From CAWFGW01 sp963849955 (GTDB lineage Bacteria > Bacteroidota > Bacteroidia > Cytophagales > JAAEPT01), in contig CAWKJU010000006.1 in the NCBI GenBank assembly GCA_963849955.1, forward strand, positions 194,877 through 258,876: a DNA stretch of 64,000 nucleotides. The letters run 5' to 3'. The position numbers and the translations under genes were made by a program. Below are positions 28,033 through 36,987 of the stretch, piece after piece. Below the pieces are notes generated by a model that saw only the letters and a list, made by a program, of their open reading frames with translations, ran no database searches and was not told the origin of the DNA. The first letter of the stretch is position 1, and each line of letters begins with the position of its first letter.

Positions 28033-28359
28033 TTAAACAGAGAAGCTTTCCCCACATCCACAAGTTCTAGAAGCATTAGGATTCACAAACTGGAATCCTT
28101 TACCATTTAACCCATCAGAAAAGTCAAGGACTGTACCCGCTAAATAAAGAATACTTTTTTTATCCACTAAAATTTTAAACCCAGCGTCTTCAAATATTTG
28201 GTCGGAGTCTTTAATCGTTTCATCAAAAGTGAGGTCATACATCAAGCCTGAGCAACCACCTCCTTTTACGGATACACGTACGTGTGCATCTTCAGTGTGA
28301 CCTTCGCTAGTTCTATAGATAGCGAGTTGAGATTTTGCTTTGTCTGAAATAGTAATCAT
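28033..28359 (-). CDS. HesB/IscA-family iron-sulfur cluster carrier
   Basis: The 108-residue A-type carrier binds and passes Fe-S clusters. The three conserved cysteines are present: one in GGGCSGLMYD and two in the C-terminal TCGCGESF. Other family features are VDKKSILYLAGTVLDF and GFQFVNPNA. Length is typical. IscA, SufA and ErpA cannot be separated without comparison, so no symbol is assigned. It is convergent with the haloperoxidase-like gene, three bases from its stop. Confidence 0.94.
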   Translation of the reverse strand: MITISDKAKSQLAIYRTSEGHTEDAHVRVSVKGGGCSGLMYDLTFDETIKDSDQIFEDAGFKILVDKKSILYLAGTVLDFSDGLNGKGFQFVNPNASRTCGCGESFSV

Positions 28360-28657
28360 GTAACGTTAACAGTAACTGTGTTTTGAAAGTTTCATGTAAA
28401 ATTAATAATTAAAGCTGAATCATAACAAAAAAGTTAACTACATCATCATTCTACTTTTTCTTAGGACATAAATGTTTTTCTGTACTGGTTAGATCATTTG
28501 AAAGCCTTGAAATAGGATGATAAAAATCTAAATCTTTGCTATATAAGAGAGTAGTATCATTTTTGACTTATCCTCATATTAAATAGGTCTAGCCATACGC
28601 TAACGATCAACTAATAATTTCTAAATCAAAATACTATCTTTGAAAAAAAAAATTAAA

Positions 28658-29686
28658 ATGTCAGAAGGGAGAACTGAATTAAGCACTTTAGGTGAATTTG
28701 GAATGATAGCACGTATTCATTCCAATAATACTATCAGAAATAAATCTACAATAAAAGCCATTGGAGATGATGCAGCGGTGATTGACTGTGGAGATCATTT
28801 TCAATTGATATCTACAGACTTTTTAGTGGAAGGAATTCACTTTGATTTATCCTATGTTCCGTTAGCTCATTTAGGATATAAATCTGTTGCCGTTAATGTG
28901 TCAGATATTGTTGCAATGAATGGAATTGCTGAACAGATAACCGTTTCTATTGCTGTGAGCAACCGCTTTTCAGTTGAAGCATTGGATGAATTATATAAAG
29001 GAATTCAGGCGGCTTGTGAAAGTTATAAAGTTGATTTAGTAGGGGGCGACACTACTTCTTCCACAAGTGGTCTAATTATTAGTATTACTGCAATAGGTAA
29101 AGTTGATAAGGATAAAGTCGTTTATCGTAATGGAGCTAAACCTGAACAAGTGATTTGTTTGTCAGGGGATTTAGGAGGTGCATATATAGGTTTACAAATA
29201 CTAGAGCGAGAAAAACAAGTGTTTATGGCTGACCCAAATATGAAACCAGATTTAACCTTCCATGAATATGTAGTGGAAAGGCAGTTAAAGCCAGAAGCAC
29301 GGGCAGATTTTATTTTTGATTTGTTAGAGAAAAATGTAATACCAACTTCAATGATAGATGTTTCTGATGGACTGGCGTCAGAGTTGTTACACATTTGTAC
29401 ACAATCAAAGGTGGGAGCAAAAATATTTGATGACCAATTACCAATTGATGAAGCAACTAAATCTGCAGCAATGGAAATTAATCTAGATGCTTCAACAGCC
29501 GCACTAAATGGCGGGGAGGACTACGAGCTTTTATTTACTGTTACACAAGAAGATTATGAAAAAATAAGACTATTACCAGAAGTTTTTGCTATTGGAATTA
29601 CCACAAAAGAAGAAGATGGTATTCACATAGTGACACCCTCAGGAAAAGCCCACCAACTCAAAGCACAAGGTTGGGTTCATTTTTAA
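28658..29686 (+). CDS. thiL: Thiamine-monophosphate kinase
   Basis: ThiL phosphorylates thiamine monophosphate to thiamine diphosphate with ATP. Family motifs lie in order: IKAIGDDAAVID, STDFLVEGIHFD, VDLVGGDTTSS, ICLSGDLGGAYIGL, DVSDGLASELLHI and GGEDYELLFTV. From the ATG at 28658 the product is 342 residues. An in-frame TTG at 28640 was rejected because it overlaps a -7 promoter box (TATCTTTG, 28635-28642), although a matching -33 TTG is missing. No other thiamine gene is adjacent; a hairpin follows the stop. Confidence 0.95.
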   Translation: MSEGRTELSTLGEFGMIARIHSNNTIRNKSTIKAIGDDAAVIDCGDHFQLISTDFLVEGIHFDLSYVPLAHLGYKSVAVNVSDIVAMNGIAEQITVSIAVSNRFSVEALDELYKGIQAACESYKVDLVGGDTTSSTSGLIISITAIGKVDKDKVVYRNGAKPEQVICLSGDLGGAYIGLQILEREKQVFMADPNMKPDLTFHEYVVERQLKPEARADFIFDLLEKNVIPTSMIDVSDGLASELLHICTQSKVGAKIFDDQLPIDEATKSAAMEINLDASTAALNGGEDYELLFTVTQEDYEKIRLLPEVFAIGITTKEEDGIHIVTPSGKAHQLKAQGWVHF

Positions 29687-29696
29687 TAGTTTGATT

Positions 29697-29733
29697 AATA
29701 GAGCAATAGTTGGTCTTTAATTATTGCTCTATT
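29697..29733 (+). terminator. Terminator-like hairpin after thiL
   Basis: AATAGAGCAATA (29697-29708) pairs perfectly with TATTGCTCTATT (29722-29733). It lies 10 bases after the thiL stop and between convergent genes. There is no long T-run, so efficiency is uncertain. Confidence 0.55.
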
Positions 29734-29792
29734 GATTGATAGATAGGCTAATTTGATTTTTAGTTCCTTTAATAATTTCTGAATAACTAACC

Positions 29793-30233
29793 TTACTTAA
29801 AGACCCAATACTTGTGTAAGAAAAAATTATAGGGTATACCTATGCAAGTAGCTACAATCACCTTTGACCACATTTCATGGAATTCAAAAATGTCAAAGAG
29901 CATATATATTCCAAGACTATTCAATCCAGCACTACCAAGACTTACAATGCCATATTTAATCATTTGATGTTTATGTTTTGAGGTAGTAGCTTTAAATGCC
30001 CAGTACCGCCCCAAAGAATAGGATATAGTAGCTCCAATTAATGAACTAAAAATTGTAGCTATGTGCGGAGGAGTTTCAAAATAGTCATATAATATGCGGT
30101 AAACACCAAAATCAGCAGATGTAGCTAAAACTGCACCAATCTGATGACGAAAAAAAGCCACCCATGCAGATGGCTTATTGGTGAGTTCTTGTTGATTGTC
30201 AGAGCTCAAATTATTCTGCGGAGTCAAATACAT
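29793..30233 (-). CDS. GtrA family membrane protein
   Basis: The 146-residue protein matches the four-helix GtrA fold: FFRHQIGAVLATSADFGVYR, the helix with ATIFSSLIGATISYSLGRYW, MIKYGIVSLGSAGLNSLGIY, and VIVATCIGIPYNFFLHKYWV, ending in the typical NFxxHKYWVFK signature. GtrA-like proteins are thought to flip lipid-linked sugars for cell-surface glycan synthesis. It overlaps the upstream fatty-acid hydroxylase gene by 23 bases, so the two are translated together. No glycosyltransferase is adjacent. Confidence 0.9.
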   Translation of the reverse strand: MYLTPQNNLSSDNQQELTNKPSAWVAFFRHQIGAVLATSADFGVYRILYDYFETPPHIATIFSSLIGATISYSLGRYWAFKATTSKHKHQMIKYGIVSLGSAGLNSLGIYMLFDIFEFHEMWSKVIVATCIGIPYNFFLHKYWVFK

Positions 30234-30795
30234 GATCCCAAAAAGTAGTAGTGATCCCGATGTTCTTATTATCTTTTGCGTGGTGTATATAGTGGTGTCG
30301 CTTTAGTTTTTTAAACCATGCATTGTTGAAGTTCCAATGATGAATAGCATGATGTACAATGCAATAACCAATGTAACCTAACCACACAAATGACATGACT
30401 ACACCTAAGTAGGCGGGGTTAAAAACATACGATAGTCCATAATAAGTCAACATAATAACTACAGCTGTTAAATACCAGGGAACACCCATTAAATCGTAGG
30501 GTTCTTCATGATGTAGTCCGTGGCCTTTTTCAAATGGTGATTCCCAAACATGGTAGGCATATTTGTGTAAAAAATACTCTAAGAATGTCCATGCAAAAAG
30601 ACCTAATGCGGGTATATAAATCCATTCATACCAGGTTAGGACGGATTGTCCGTTTTGAAAACCTTGAAATGAAAGCCAAAATACTATGGTTAAATTGGAC
30701 ACATAACCAAACCAATAGTTGAAATGAGAAGAACTCATTTTCTTAATAAAGGCAGTAATTGGAGAATGTACTTTTGGAGTGTGGGTGTGGGCCAT
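30211..30795 (-). CDS. Sterol desaturase/fatty acid hydroxylase superfamily protein
   Basis: The 194-residue integral membrane di-iron enzyme has the family's histidine clusters: HKYAYH, HGLHHEEP, HHAIHHWNF and RHHYIHH, between hydrophobic helices (for example WIYIPALGLFAWTFLEYFL and LTAVVIMLTYYGLSYV). The spacing resembles fatty-acid or ceramide 2-hydroxylases, so hydroxylation of lipid acyl chains, perhaps of sphingolipid or sulfonolipid type, is likely (inference). It starts the two-gene unit with GtrA. Length is short but complete for bacterial members. Confidence 0.9.
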   Translation of the reverse strand: MAHTHTPKVHSPITAFIKKMSSSHFNYWFGYVSNLTIVFWLSFQGFQNGQSVLTWYEWIYIPALGLFAWTFLEYFLHKYAYHVWESPFEKGHGLHHEEPYDLMGVPWYLTAVVIMLTYYGLSYVFNPAYLGVVMSFVWLGYIGYCIVHHAIHHWNFNNAWFKKLKRHHYIHHAKDNKNIGITTTFWDHVFDSAE

Positions 30796-30841
30796 TTATT
30801 TGAATTTATTTACAAATATAAAAAGCTTTATTAAAAACCCC

Positions 30842-31600
30842 TTATTTTAAATCTTGAAGAGTCTTTTTTGTAATAAAAGCTATGTGTTCACCTACCTCTT
30901 TAATATTATTAATTGGGATACCATATTCAATTTTTTTTTCAAGTAGCAAAAGTTGGTCTGCTACATCCTTACGTCCTAAATAATTAAAGGACGGTCTAAT
31001 TTTATGGATAAAGTTTTTGATCAACTGAATATCATCATAAAATGCAGGGTCTTTCATTTCATTAAGATTTTTAATTAGTTCCTGCTTAATTGTTACAATA
31101 ACTGAATCAATTAAAACTTGTTCATTGTTATACAACTCTTTTATCATTGATAAGTCAATAGAGCTGTTCGAGTCAATTGATATATCAAACTCAGATGAAC
31201 AAAAATCGTTTAGCGTTGAATAAAGTTGAATGGGAGTGAATGGTTTAATCAATAATTTGTCAAATCCTTTTATGATCGCTTTTTTCTTTTCTTCTTCAGA
31301 AGCAGTACCAGAAACTAGCACTACTGGTGTATCAATATTTAGTGATGATTCTTTTTTTATCTCATCAAGTACTTCATAACCCGAAAAATAAGGCATATGT
31401 AAATCCAGAAATATTATATCAAATTTAGTTTGTGTTACAAAGGAAATGGCTTGTTTACCATTGTCCGCAATTATTGAGGTACAGTTAATGGTGTCAACTA
31501 ACTTTTTAAAAACAAATTGACTAATACCTTCATCTTCTGCGAGTAACACAGTAAGTTGAAGTGACTTAAGCTTATTTATGAGCTGGTTGAGCTGGTCCAC
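30842..31600 (-). CDS. Response regulator receiver protein with C-terminal HPt domain
   Basis: The 252-residue protein joins a receiver domain (about residues 15-135: VLLAEDEGISQ acidic pocket, the phospho-acceptor Asp in IIFLDLHMPYFSGYEV, VLVSGTAS, and Lys in LLIKPF) to a helical domain (about 150-252). The latter resembles histidine phosphotransfer modules, with the candidate phospho-His in FIHKIRPSFNYLG (compare HxxKxxxxxxG). No DNA-binding output is present, so it would relay phosphate inside a multistep phosphorelay. No histidine kinase is in the window. The HPt call rests on this one motif and helical content. Confidence 0.8.
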   Translation of the reverse strand: MDQLNQLINKLKSLQLTVLLAEDEGISQFVFKKLVDTINCTSIIADNGKQAISFVTQTKFDIIFLDLHMPYFSGYEVLDEIKKESSLNIDTPVVLVSGTASEEEKKKAIIKGFDKLLIKPFTPIQLYSTLNDFCSSEFDISIDSNSSIDLSMIKELYNNEQVLIDSVIVTIKQELIKNLNEMKDPAFYDDIQLIKNFIHKIRPSFNYLGRKDVADQLLLLEKKIEYGIPINNIKEVGEHIAFITKKTLQDLK

Positions 31601-31659
31601 TAGGGAATTTACTAGAATCTTCGGTGATTTAAAATCTATTTTTGCAGAATAAAACCATA

Positions 31660-31691
31660 AAAAAAAGCCACACCGTTTAATAGGTGTGGCT
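31660..31691 (-). terminator. Terminator after the DUF3078 gene
   Basis: AGCCACACC (31666-31674) pairs perfectly with GGTGTGGCT (31683-31691). On the minus strand the stem is followed by a run of about seven to eight T. It lies 20 bases past the DUF3078 stop. Confidence 0.88.
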
Positions 31692-31710
31692 AATATCAGG
31701 TAAAACAGAG

Positions 31711-32568
31711 TTAGAACTTATAAAGTAGTCCAATATTTAATACGTCCTTATACTGCACTTCGCCATCGATATCATCATCATAGATAAGCATCGTAGTAAA
31801 TGTTGTACTTAAGTAATCGTTTACTTTGAAGATGATTACATTTTCCCAGTTAACGTCAATGTGTCCAAATGTTTCATAAGCTGAGAAGAGGTTGAGGTTA
31901 GTGGTATACTCTACATTTTCCATCAATTCAATTTTGTAACCTACTTTTAATAAGGCTCCTAGTTCAAATCGATAATTACTTCCCGGATCAACACCATAAT
32001 CATCAGCAAAGTCTTCGTCTATTACAAAGGTTGATTTTCCTGTTAAAGGAGAAATTAAAGCAAAGAAGTTATTTTTTTTGTATTCAAAACCTATAGAAGT
32101 TAATAAATAAGCCGGAGCCATAAACCCTGATATTTGGGTTTCAACTTCTGTTCCGGGGTTTTCTGGATCAGTTGTATAAGTATAACCTGCTGCAAATTGA
32201 GTTCTAAAATCCACTAAGGCCGTGAAATTCCAACTTTTTTTGAAGTTATAACTGTATTTTGAAAGAAGTAAGATTTGATCATCACTTTTTCTGAAGCCAC
32301 TTTCACCTATTTTAGCTAAACCATATGCCAGGTCTAGGGAGTTACTCCATGCAACTTTATCTTTTTCTTTATTAGCAAATAATTTAAGCATTGAAGATAG
32401 AGAAATCGCATCCTGCCCTCCAGCAGCCCAATTATCACTAATTGTGGAACGGTTAAAATTAAGGTTAAACGATCCTCCATTTTTCCAGTAAGAGGTATCA
32501 GTAGGAGTGGTTTGAGCAACTACCATAATACTCATGCTCAGTAGTAAAACTAGTATGCTATATTTCAT
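31711..32568 (-). CDS. DUF3078 domain-containing outer-membrane protein
   Basis: The 285-residue protein has a signal peptide ending VVAQ, and then the family's start: SYWKNGGSFNLNFNRSTISD with NWAAGGQDAISLSS. Alternating beta-strands (ALVDFRTQFAAGYTY, YRFELGALLKVGYKI, VLNIGLLYKF) end in Phe, as in small outer-membrane barrels. DUF3078 proteins are frequent in Bacteroidota and have no assigned function. It is divergent from the LytTR regulator and next to the receiver-HPt gene, so it may be a target of these regulators (inference). Confidence 0.88.
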   Translation of the reverse strand: MKYSILVLLLSMSIMVVAQTTPTDTSYWKNGGSFNLNFNRSTISDNWAAGGQDAISLSSMLKLFANKEKDKVAWSNSLDLAYGLAKIGESGFRKSDDQILLLSKYSYNFKKSWNFTALVDFRTQFAAGYTYTTDPENPGTEVETQISGFMAPAYLLTSIGFEYKKNNFFALISPLTGKSTFVIDEDFADDYGVDPGSNYRFELGALLKVGYKIELMENVEYTTNLNLFSAYETFGHIDVNWENVIIFKVNDYLSTTFTTMLIYDDDIDGEVQYKDVLNIGLLYKF

Positions 32569-32683
32569 TGTTTTATTTTAATTTTTTTTACTAAATTGTT
32601 TATTGAAATTTCTTGTTTTCAACCGCGAAGTTTCATTTTTAAATTTTAAAAAGAAAGTTTTTCTTTCAATAGGTTATGTTTTT

Positions 32684-33385
32684 ATGAGCGAATTGAAGTG
32701 TATTGTTGTTGATGATGACTTGGTGTCACAAAAAATCATTGAAGGATTAATTGCTAGAACTGAATTTATTACTCTAGTTAAATCATTCACAAATCCTATT
32801 GAAGCTTCCATGTTTTTACAAAAAAATGAGGTAGATATCATTTTTTTAGACGTTGAAATGCCTGGTTTATCTGGTTTTGAGCTTTTGGGAACTTTAAAGG
32901 TAAGACCCGAGATTATCTTGATCAGTGCAAAAAAAGATTATGCGTTAGAGGCATTTGAACATAGTGTGGTAGATTTTTTAGTCAAGCCAATAGATGATTA
33001 TTCTCGGTTTTTAAAATCGGTGCTAAAAGCGCAAGAAAATCACGATAGAGAATTAGAGCATCGGGAAGATGTGAAAAAAGGTATTTTTATTAAAATTGAT
33101 TCACTTTTAGTCCATTTTAAAATGGAAGATATTATCTATGTAGAAGCTTTTGGTGACTATGTGAAAATACATACCCCGGATAAGGTTTATACGGCATATG
33201 CCACAATGAAAAATGTGGAAAAGAAACTTCCTGAATCTGAATTTATGCGTATCCATCGATCATTTATTGTACGATTAGATAAAATCCAAAATATTGATAA
33301 CTCTACCTTACAAATAATGAGTCACATACTGCCAATCAGCAGTACCTATAGAAATGATTTGTTGCAAAAAATTAACACTCTGTAA
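32684..33385 (+). CDS. LytTR-family response regulator
   Basis: From the ATG at 32684 (SELKCIVVDDDLVSQK) the product is 233 residues, typical for LytR/AlgR regulators; the frame from 32603 adds 27 unconserved residues. The receiver has the acidic pocket VVDDD, phospho-acceptor Asp in IIFLDVEMPGLSGFEL and Lys in DFLVKPIDDY. The C-terminal LytTR DNA-binding domain shows IIYVEAFGDYVKIHT, EFMRIHRSFIVRLDKIQ and LPISSTYRNDLL. Such regulators are usually paired with a sensor kinase; none is adjacent here. Confidence 0.93.
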   Translation: MSELKCIVVDDDLVSQKIIEGLIARTEFITLVKSFTNPIEASMFLQKNEVDIIFLDVEMPGLSGFELLGTLKVRPEIILISAKKDYALEAFEHSVVDFLVKPIDDYSRFLKSVLKAQENHDRELEHREDVKKGIFIKIDSLLVHFKMEDIIYVEAFGDYVKIHTPDKVYTAYATMKNVEKKLPESEFMRIHRSFIVRLDKIQNIDNSTLQIMSHILPISSTYRNDLLQKINTL

Positions 33386-33440
33386 GTAGAAATATTTCCT
33401 TTTATTTTTTAATTCTACTCACTAAGTTGTTAATTCAACT

Positions 33441-34040
33441 GTGAAATTATTTGTAACAGCCATAGGGACTGATAGTGGTAAAACATTAGTTAGTTCAATT
33501 TTATGTAAAGCTTTAAAAGCTGATTATTGGAAACCCATCCAATCTGGTGTTTCTATCAAAGACAGTGATACAATTAAAAAACTGGTGCCTTCCTCTATAG
33601 TTCATGAAGAAACGTACCTGTTGAACGAACCAACATCGCCTCATAAAGCAGCAGAATTAGACGGTATAACCATTGATTTATCACAACTTATATTACCGCA
33701 AACAGACAATAACTTAATTGTAGAGGGGGCAGGAGGAGTGATGGTGCCTTTAAACGACAATGATTTGGTGTTGGACTTAATTAAACATCTTAACCTTGAA
33801 GTTGTTTTGGTGATAAATTTATACCTCGGAGCAATTAATCACGCGTTATTGACTATTGATAAACTCCGAAGTAGTGGAGTGGTCATTAAAGGGATGGTTT
33901 TTAATGGAGGGGACTATATCGAAGGAAAAGCCTTTATTACTAACTATGCAAAACTTCCAATCTTATTGGAGTTAGATACATTACCTTCGGTGGATGAAAA
34001 AGCAGTAGATGCACTAGCTGCACAAGTTAATTTAAGCTAA
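33441..34040 (+). CDS. bioD: Dethiobiotin synthetase
   Basis: BioD closes the ureido ring of dethiobiotin from 7,8-diaminopelargonate, CO2 and ATP. The 199-residue product starts at a GTG codon and opens with the P-loop region KLFVTAIGTDSGKTLVSSIL. It contains the DAPA-binding Lys region YWKPIQSG, an NEPTSPH segment, and VEGAGGVMVPL. Length is normal to slightly short. The next gene bioA starts 8 bases later, so the two form a unit; bioB, bioF and bioC are not in the window. Confidence 0.93.
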   Translation: MKLFVTAIGTDSGKTLVSSILCKALKADYWKPIQSGVSIKDSDTIKKLVPSSIVHEETYLLNEPTSPHKAAELDGITIDLSQLILPQTDNNLIVEGAGGVMVPLNDNDLVLDLIKHLNLEVVLVINLYLGAINHALLTIDKLRSSGVVIKGMVFNGGDYIEGKAFITNYAKLPILLELDTLPSVDEKAVDALAAQVNLS

Positions 34041-34048
34041 TATACGAT

Positions 34049-35311
34049 TTGAATAAAGAATACCCTATTTGGCATCCTTTTGCACCTTTAAAAGGAGCTT
34101 GGCCTATTGAAGAACTGGACTCTGCGAAAGGTGTAGAACTAAAATTAACCAATGGTAAAATACTTATCGATGCAATTTCATCGTGGTGGGTTAATATCCA
34201 CGGCCATGGTAATGAAAAGTTGGCTAAAGCTGTTTATGATCAAATTTTAAAGCTTGATCATGTCATCTTCTCAGGGTTTACGCACCAACCTGCTCAACAG
34301 TTGGCCGAGGAGTTAATGAAAATACTTCCTGAAAATCAGAAGAAATTGTTTTTCTCTGACGATGGGAGTACAGCCGTAGAAGTAGCTGTGAAACTCGCAT
34401 TACAGTATTTTTATAATAGAGATGAAAAACGTAATAAAATTATCTCTATTAAAGGAGCTTATCATGGTGATACGTTTGGAGCAATGTCAGTAAGTGCTGA
34501 CGAAGGTTTTTATGCTCCATTTACTGACTTAATGTTTAAAGTTGATCAGGTAGCTTTTCCAAATGGAAATAATGACGCAGAAGTAATTGAGGATTTTGAA
34601 AAAATGGTATCCACTCAAGCCCATGTCGCTTTTGTTTATGAACCACTTTTACAGGGCGCAGCTGGTATGCGAATGTATTCACCTGAAACACTCAATAAGT
34701 TAATGGAAATAGCCCACCAATATGGTGTGTTTTGCGTTGCCGATGAGGTGTTAACTGGTTTTGGCCGCACTGGTAAGTATTTCGCCTCAGATTACATGAC
34801 CGAAAAACCGGATTTGGTGTGTATGTCTAAAGCCTTAACTGGAGGGATCTTGCCGCTAGGAATAACGAGTTGTGCACAATCAATTATAGAAGCATTTGAC
34901 AATGATCGTGTAGACCAGGCTTTTTATCATGGTCACTCATTTACAGGTAATCCTGTTTCATGCGCAGCAGCCTTACAGAGCACTAAAATGCTTCAAGAGG
35001 AAAGTTGTCAGAAAAATATTAAACGCATTGAAAAATCCCATATTGACTTTGCAAATCGAATCAAAAAACACCCAAAACTCAATGAGGTCAGAACTTTGGG
35101 TGTATGTATTGCTCTAGAAATCAATACGGGTACTGAAACGTCTTATTTTAATAATTTGAGAAGGGTATTGTATGATTTTTTTATCTCGAAAGGTTTACTT
35201 TTACGACCGTTGGGAAATGTCGTCTATATTTACCCCCCCTATATTATTTCAGATTCAGAATTGAAAAAGTGTTATGATGCCATTGAAGAAGCCTTGGATA
35301 ATGTGGTATAA
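34049..35311 (+). CDS. bioA: Adenosylmethionine-8-amino-7-oxononanoate aminotransferase
   Basis: BioA makes 7,8-diaminopelargonate, the substrate of the adjacent bioD product, using S-adenosylmethionine as amino donor and PLP. The 420-residue protein begins at TTG (NKEYPIWHPFAPLKG). Key elements are SSWWVNIHGHGN, FFSDDGSTAVEVAVKLALQY, GAYHGDTFGAMSVSA, ADEVLTGFGRTGKYFAS, and the PLP Lys in CMSKALTGGILPLG. The nonstandard start is supported by the absence of an earlier ATG and by conserved residues directly after it. Confidence 0.95.
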   Translation: MNKEYPIWHPFAPLKGAWPIEELDSAKGVELKLTNGKILIDAISSWWVNIHGHGNEKLAKAVYDQILKLDHVIFSGFTHQPAQQLAEELMKILPENQKKLFFSDDGSTAVEVAVKLALQYFYNRDEKRNKIISIKGAYHGDTFGAMSVSADEGFYAPFTDLMFKVDQVAFPNGNNDAEVIEDFEKMVSTQAHVAFVYEPLLQGAAGMRMYSPETLNKLMEIAHQYGVFCVADEVLTGFGRTGKYFASDYMTEKPDLVCMSKALTGGILPLGITSCAQSIIEAFDNDRVDQAFYHGHSFTGNPVSCAAALQSTKMLQEESCQKNIKRIEKSHIDFANRIKKHPKLNEVRTLGVCIALEINTGTETSYFNNLRRVLYDFFISKGLLLRPLGNVVYIYPPYIISDSELKKCYDAIEEALDNVV

Positions 35312-35335
35312 AGCGCTAAAATTGAAACATTGATA

Positions 35336-36169
35336 ATGAACTCACAAATGACAGAATTTCAAAAAATAAAAGAAGCTGCTGAATACATTCAGCTTAAGAC
35401 CTCTAACTTCAAACCCCAATTTGGAATAATCCTAGGAACAGGCTTAGGTTCATTGATTAATGAAGTAGAGATTGAGTTTTCTATCGATTATAAAGATATT
35501 GCTCATTTCCCTGTTTCTACTGTAGAAACACATAGTGGCAAACTACACTTTGGTACGCTAGAAGGAAAAAAGGTAGTCGTGATGCAAGGTCGCTTTCATT
35601 ATTATGAAGGTTATAACATGAAACAAGTCGTGTTTCCTGTTCGCGTGATGAAAGTTTTAGGAATAGAAAAACTTTTTGTTTCCAATGCTTCAGGAGGAAT
35701 GAATCCCGCATACCGCGAATCAGATTTGATGATTATTAAAGATCACATCAACATGCAATATGAAAACCCGTTGACTGGTCAAAATATTGATGAGTTAGGT
35801 GGTCGTTTTCCCGATATGAGTGAACCCTATGATTTAAAAATGATTGTTGAAGCAGAACAAATTGCATTGAAAAATGGCATCCGATGTCATACGGGGGTTT
35901 ATGTGAGTGTACCTGGACCTAATTTGGAGACTCGAGCTGAATATAGATTTTTGCGATTAATTGGTGGAGATAATGTGGGGATGTCTACTGTTCCAGAAAT
36001 AATTGCGGCTCGACACATGAACATACCTTGTTTTGCAATTTCTGTAATAACGGACATGGGAATTCCTGATTTATTAAAAGAAGCCAAAATTGAAGAAATA
36101 ATTGCATCGGCAGGCAAGTCTGAGCCAGGAATGACGTTAATCATTCGTGAATTAATCAAAAATCTATAA
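35336..36169 (+). CDS. punA: Purine-nucleoside phosphorylase
   Basis: This trimeric-type PNP cleaves purine nucleosides with phosphate. The 277-residue protein shows the family motifs FGIILGTGLGSL, FPVSTVETHSGKL, VVMQGRFHYYEGY, the block VSNASGGMNPAYRESDLM, and GVYVSVPGPNLETRAEYRFL. The ATG at 35336 was preferred over an in-frame TTG six bases earlier; another ATG (35348) is possible. It follows bioA by 24 bases on the same strand and may be read through from it, although the pathways are unrelated. Confidence 0.94.
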   Translation: MNSQMTEFQKIKEAAEYIQLKTSNFKPQFGIILGTGLGSLINEVEIEFSIDYKDIAHFPVSTVETHSGKLHFGTLEGKKVVVMQGRFHYYEGYNMKQVVFPVRVMKVLGIEKLFVSNASGGMNPAYRESDLMIIKDHINMQYENPLTGQNIDELGGRFPDMSEPYDLKMIVEAEQIALKNGIRCHTGVYVSVPGPNLETRAEYRFLRLIGGDNVGMSTVPEIIAARHMNIPCFAISVITDMGIPDLLKEAKIEEIIASAGKSEPGMTLIIRELIKNL

Positions 36170-36170
36170 A

Positions 36171-36935
36171 ATGATCAGAAAAGCATTGTTTCTAATTTTG
36201 TGTTGCTGTTTTTTTTCTGGGTATGCTCAGCAAAATAGCGATTCCTCGTTAACAGTAGTTGAAACAGCAACCGTTGAATTAGATAAACCAAGCAAAAAAA
36301 CGGCTGCTCCTCTTCAGGATAAAATGCGAATAGGGTTTAGTTTAGGTACTTCAAGACGATTTGGAAGTTTGGATCAGTTACCTAGCCATACTCACTTTTA
36401 TTACAATGATTTAAAATCTGGTGCTTATTATCAATTTAACGTTGACTACGGTGCTTTTAATAAGCTGAATGCAGGGATTACGTATGGACAACACAGTGCT
36501 CAAAAACTATTGCCTAATCAAACATTTATTGATACCCTGAATAATACTACTACAGGTAACTTTTCAGATGTGATAAGGATTAAACAGTTGTTGCTTAGAA
36601 TTTCAAGCAAAAAATACTTGGGTAACAGTGAAAATATAATCGCTTGGACCAGCCTTGGACTGGGAATGGCCTTTTATAGTCAAGAATCAGAACGCGGGGA
36701 TGAGTTATCGTTTTCTTACCAAGGAAACGCATTAGTAGTAGGCGTTTCAGGTGGTATTGATGTGTTAGTCAGTAAGCACTTTGCCGTGGGGGCAGAAGCT
36801 AATTTTGTGTATGGAAATTTGTCCAAAGTCACTTATGATGATGGATTAATTCCAGTTGAAGTTACGTTAGACGAAACAGAGAAGATAAATCTTTCAAAAT
36901 TAGAGTTGGGAATTGGTTGCCGTTATTATTTCTGA
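36171..36935 (+). CDS. Outer-membrane beta-barrel protein, unknown function
   Basis: The 254-residue protein has a signal peptide ending GYAQQ, a Ser/Thr/Lys segment, and alternating strands (MRIGFSLGTSRRFGSL, GAYYQFNVDYGAFNKLNAGI, HFAVGAEANFVYGNLSKVTY) ending LGIGCRYYF, a terminal Phe typical of outer-membrane barrels. It resembles small porin/OmpA-N-like barrels of Bacteroidota but no specific family is recognised. It begins one base after the punA stop and heads a run of four plus-strand envelope genes. Confidence 0.72.
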   Translation: MIRKALFLILCCCFFSGYAQQNSDSSLTVVETATVELDKPSKKTAAPLQDKMRIGFSLGTSRRFGSLDQLPSHTHFYYNDLKSGAYYQFNVDYGAFNKLNAGITYGQHSAQKLLPNQTFIDTLNNTTTGNFSDVIRIKQLLLRISSKKYLGNSENIIAWTSLGLGMAFYSQESERGDELSFSYQGNALVVGVSGGIDVLVSKHFAVGAEANFVYGNLSKVTYDDGLIPVEVTLDETEKINLSKLELGIGCRYYF

Positions 36936-36987
36936 TTATTTTTAATGCAACTAAAATTGGTTTTAAGAGTATAAGAAATTTGTAACT

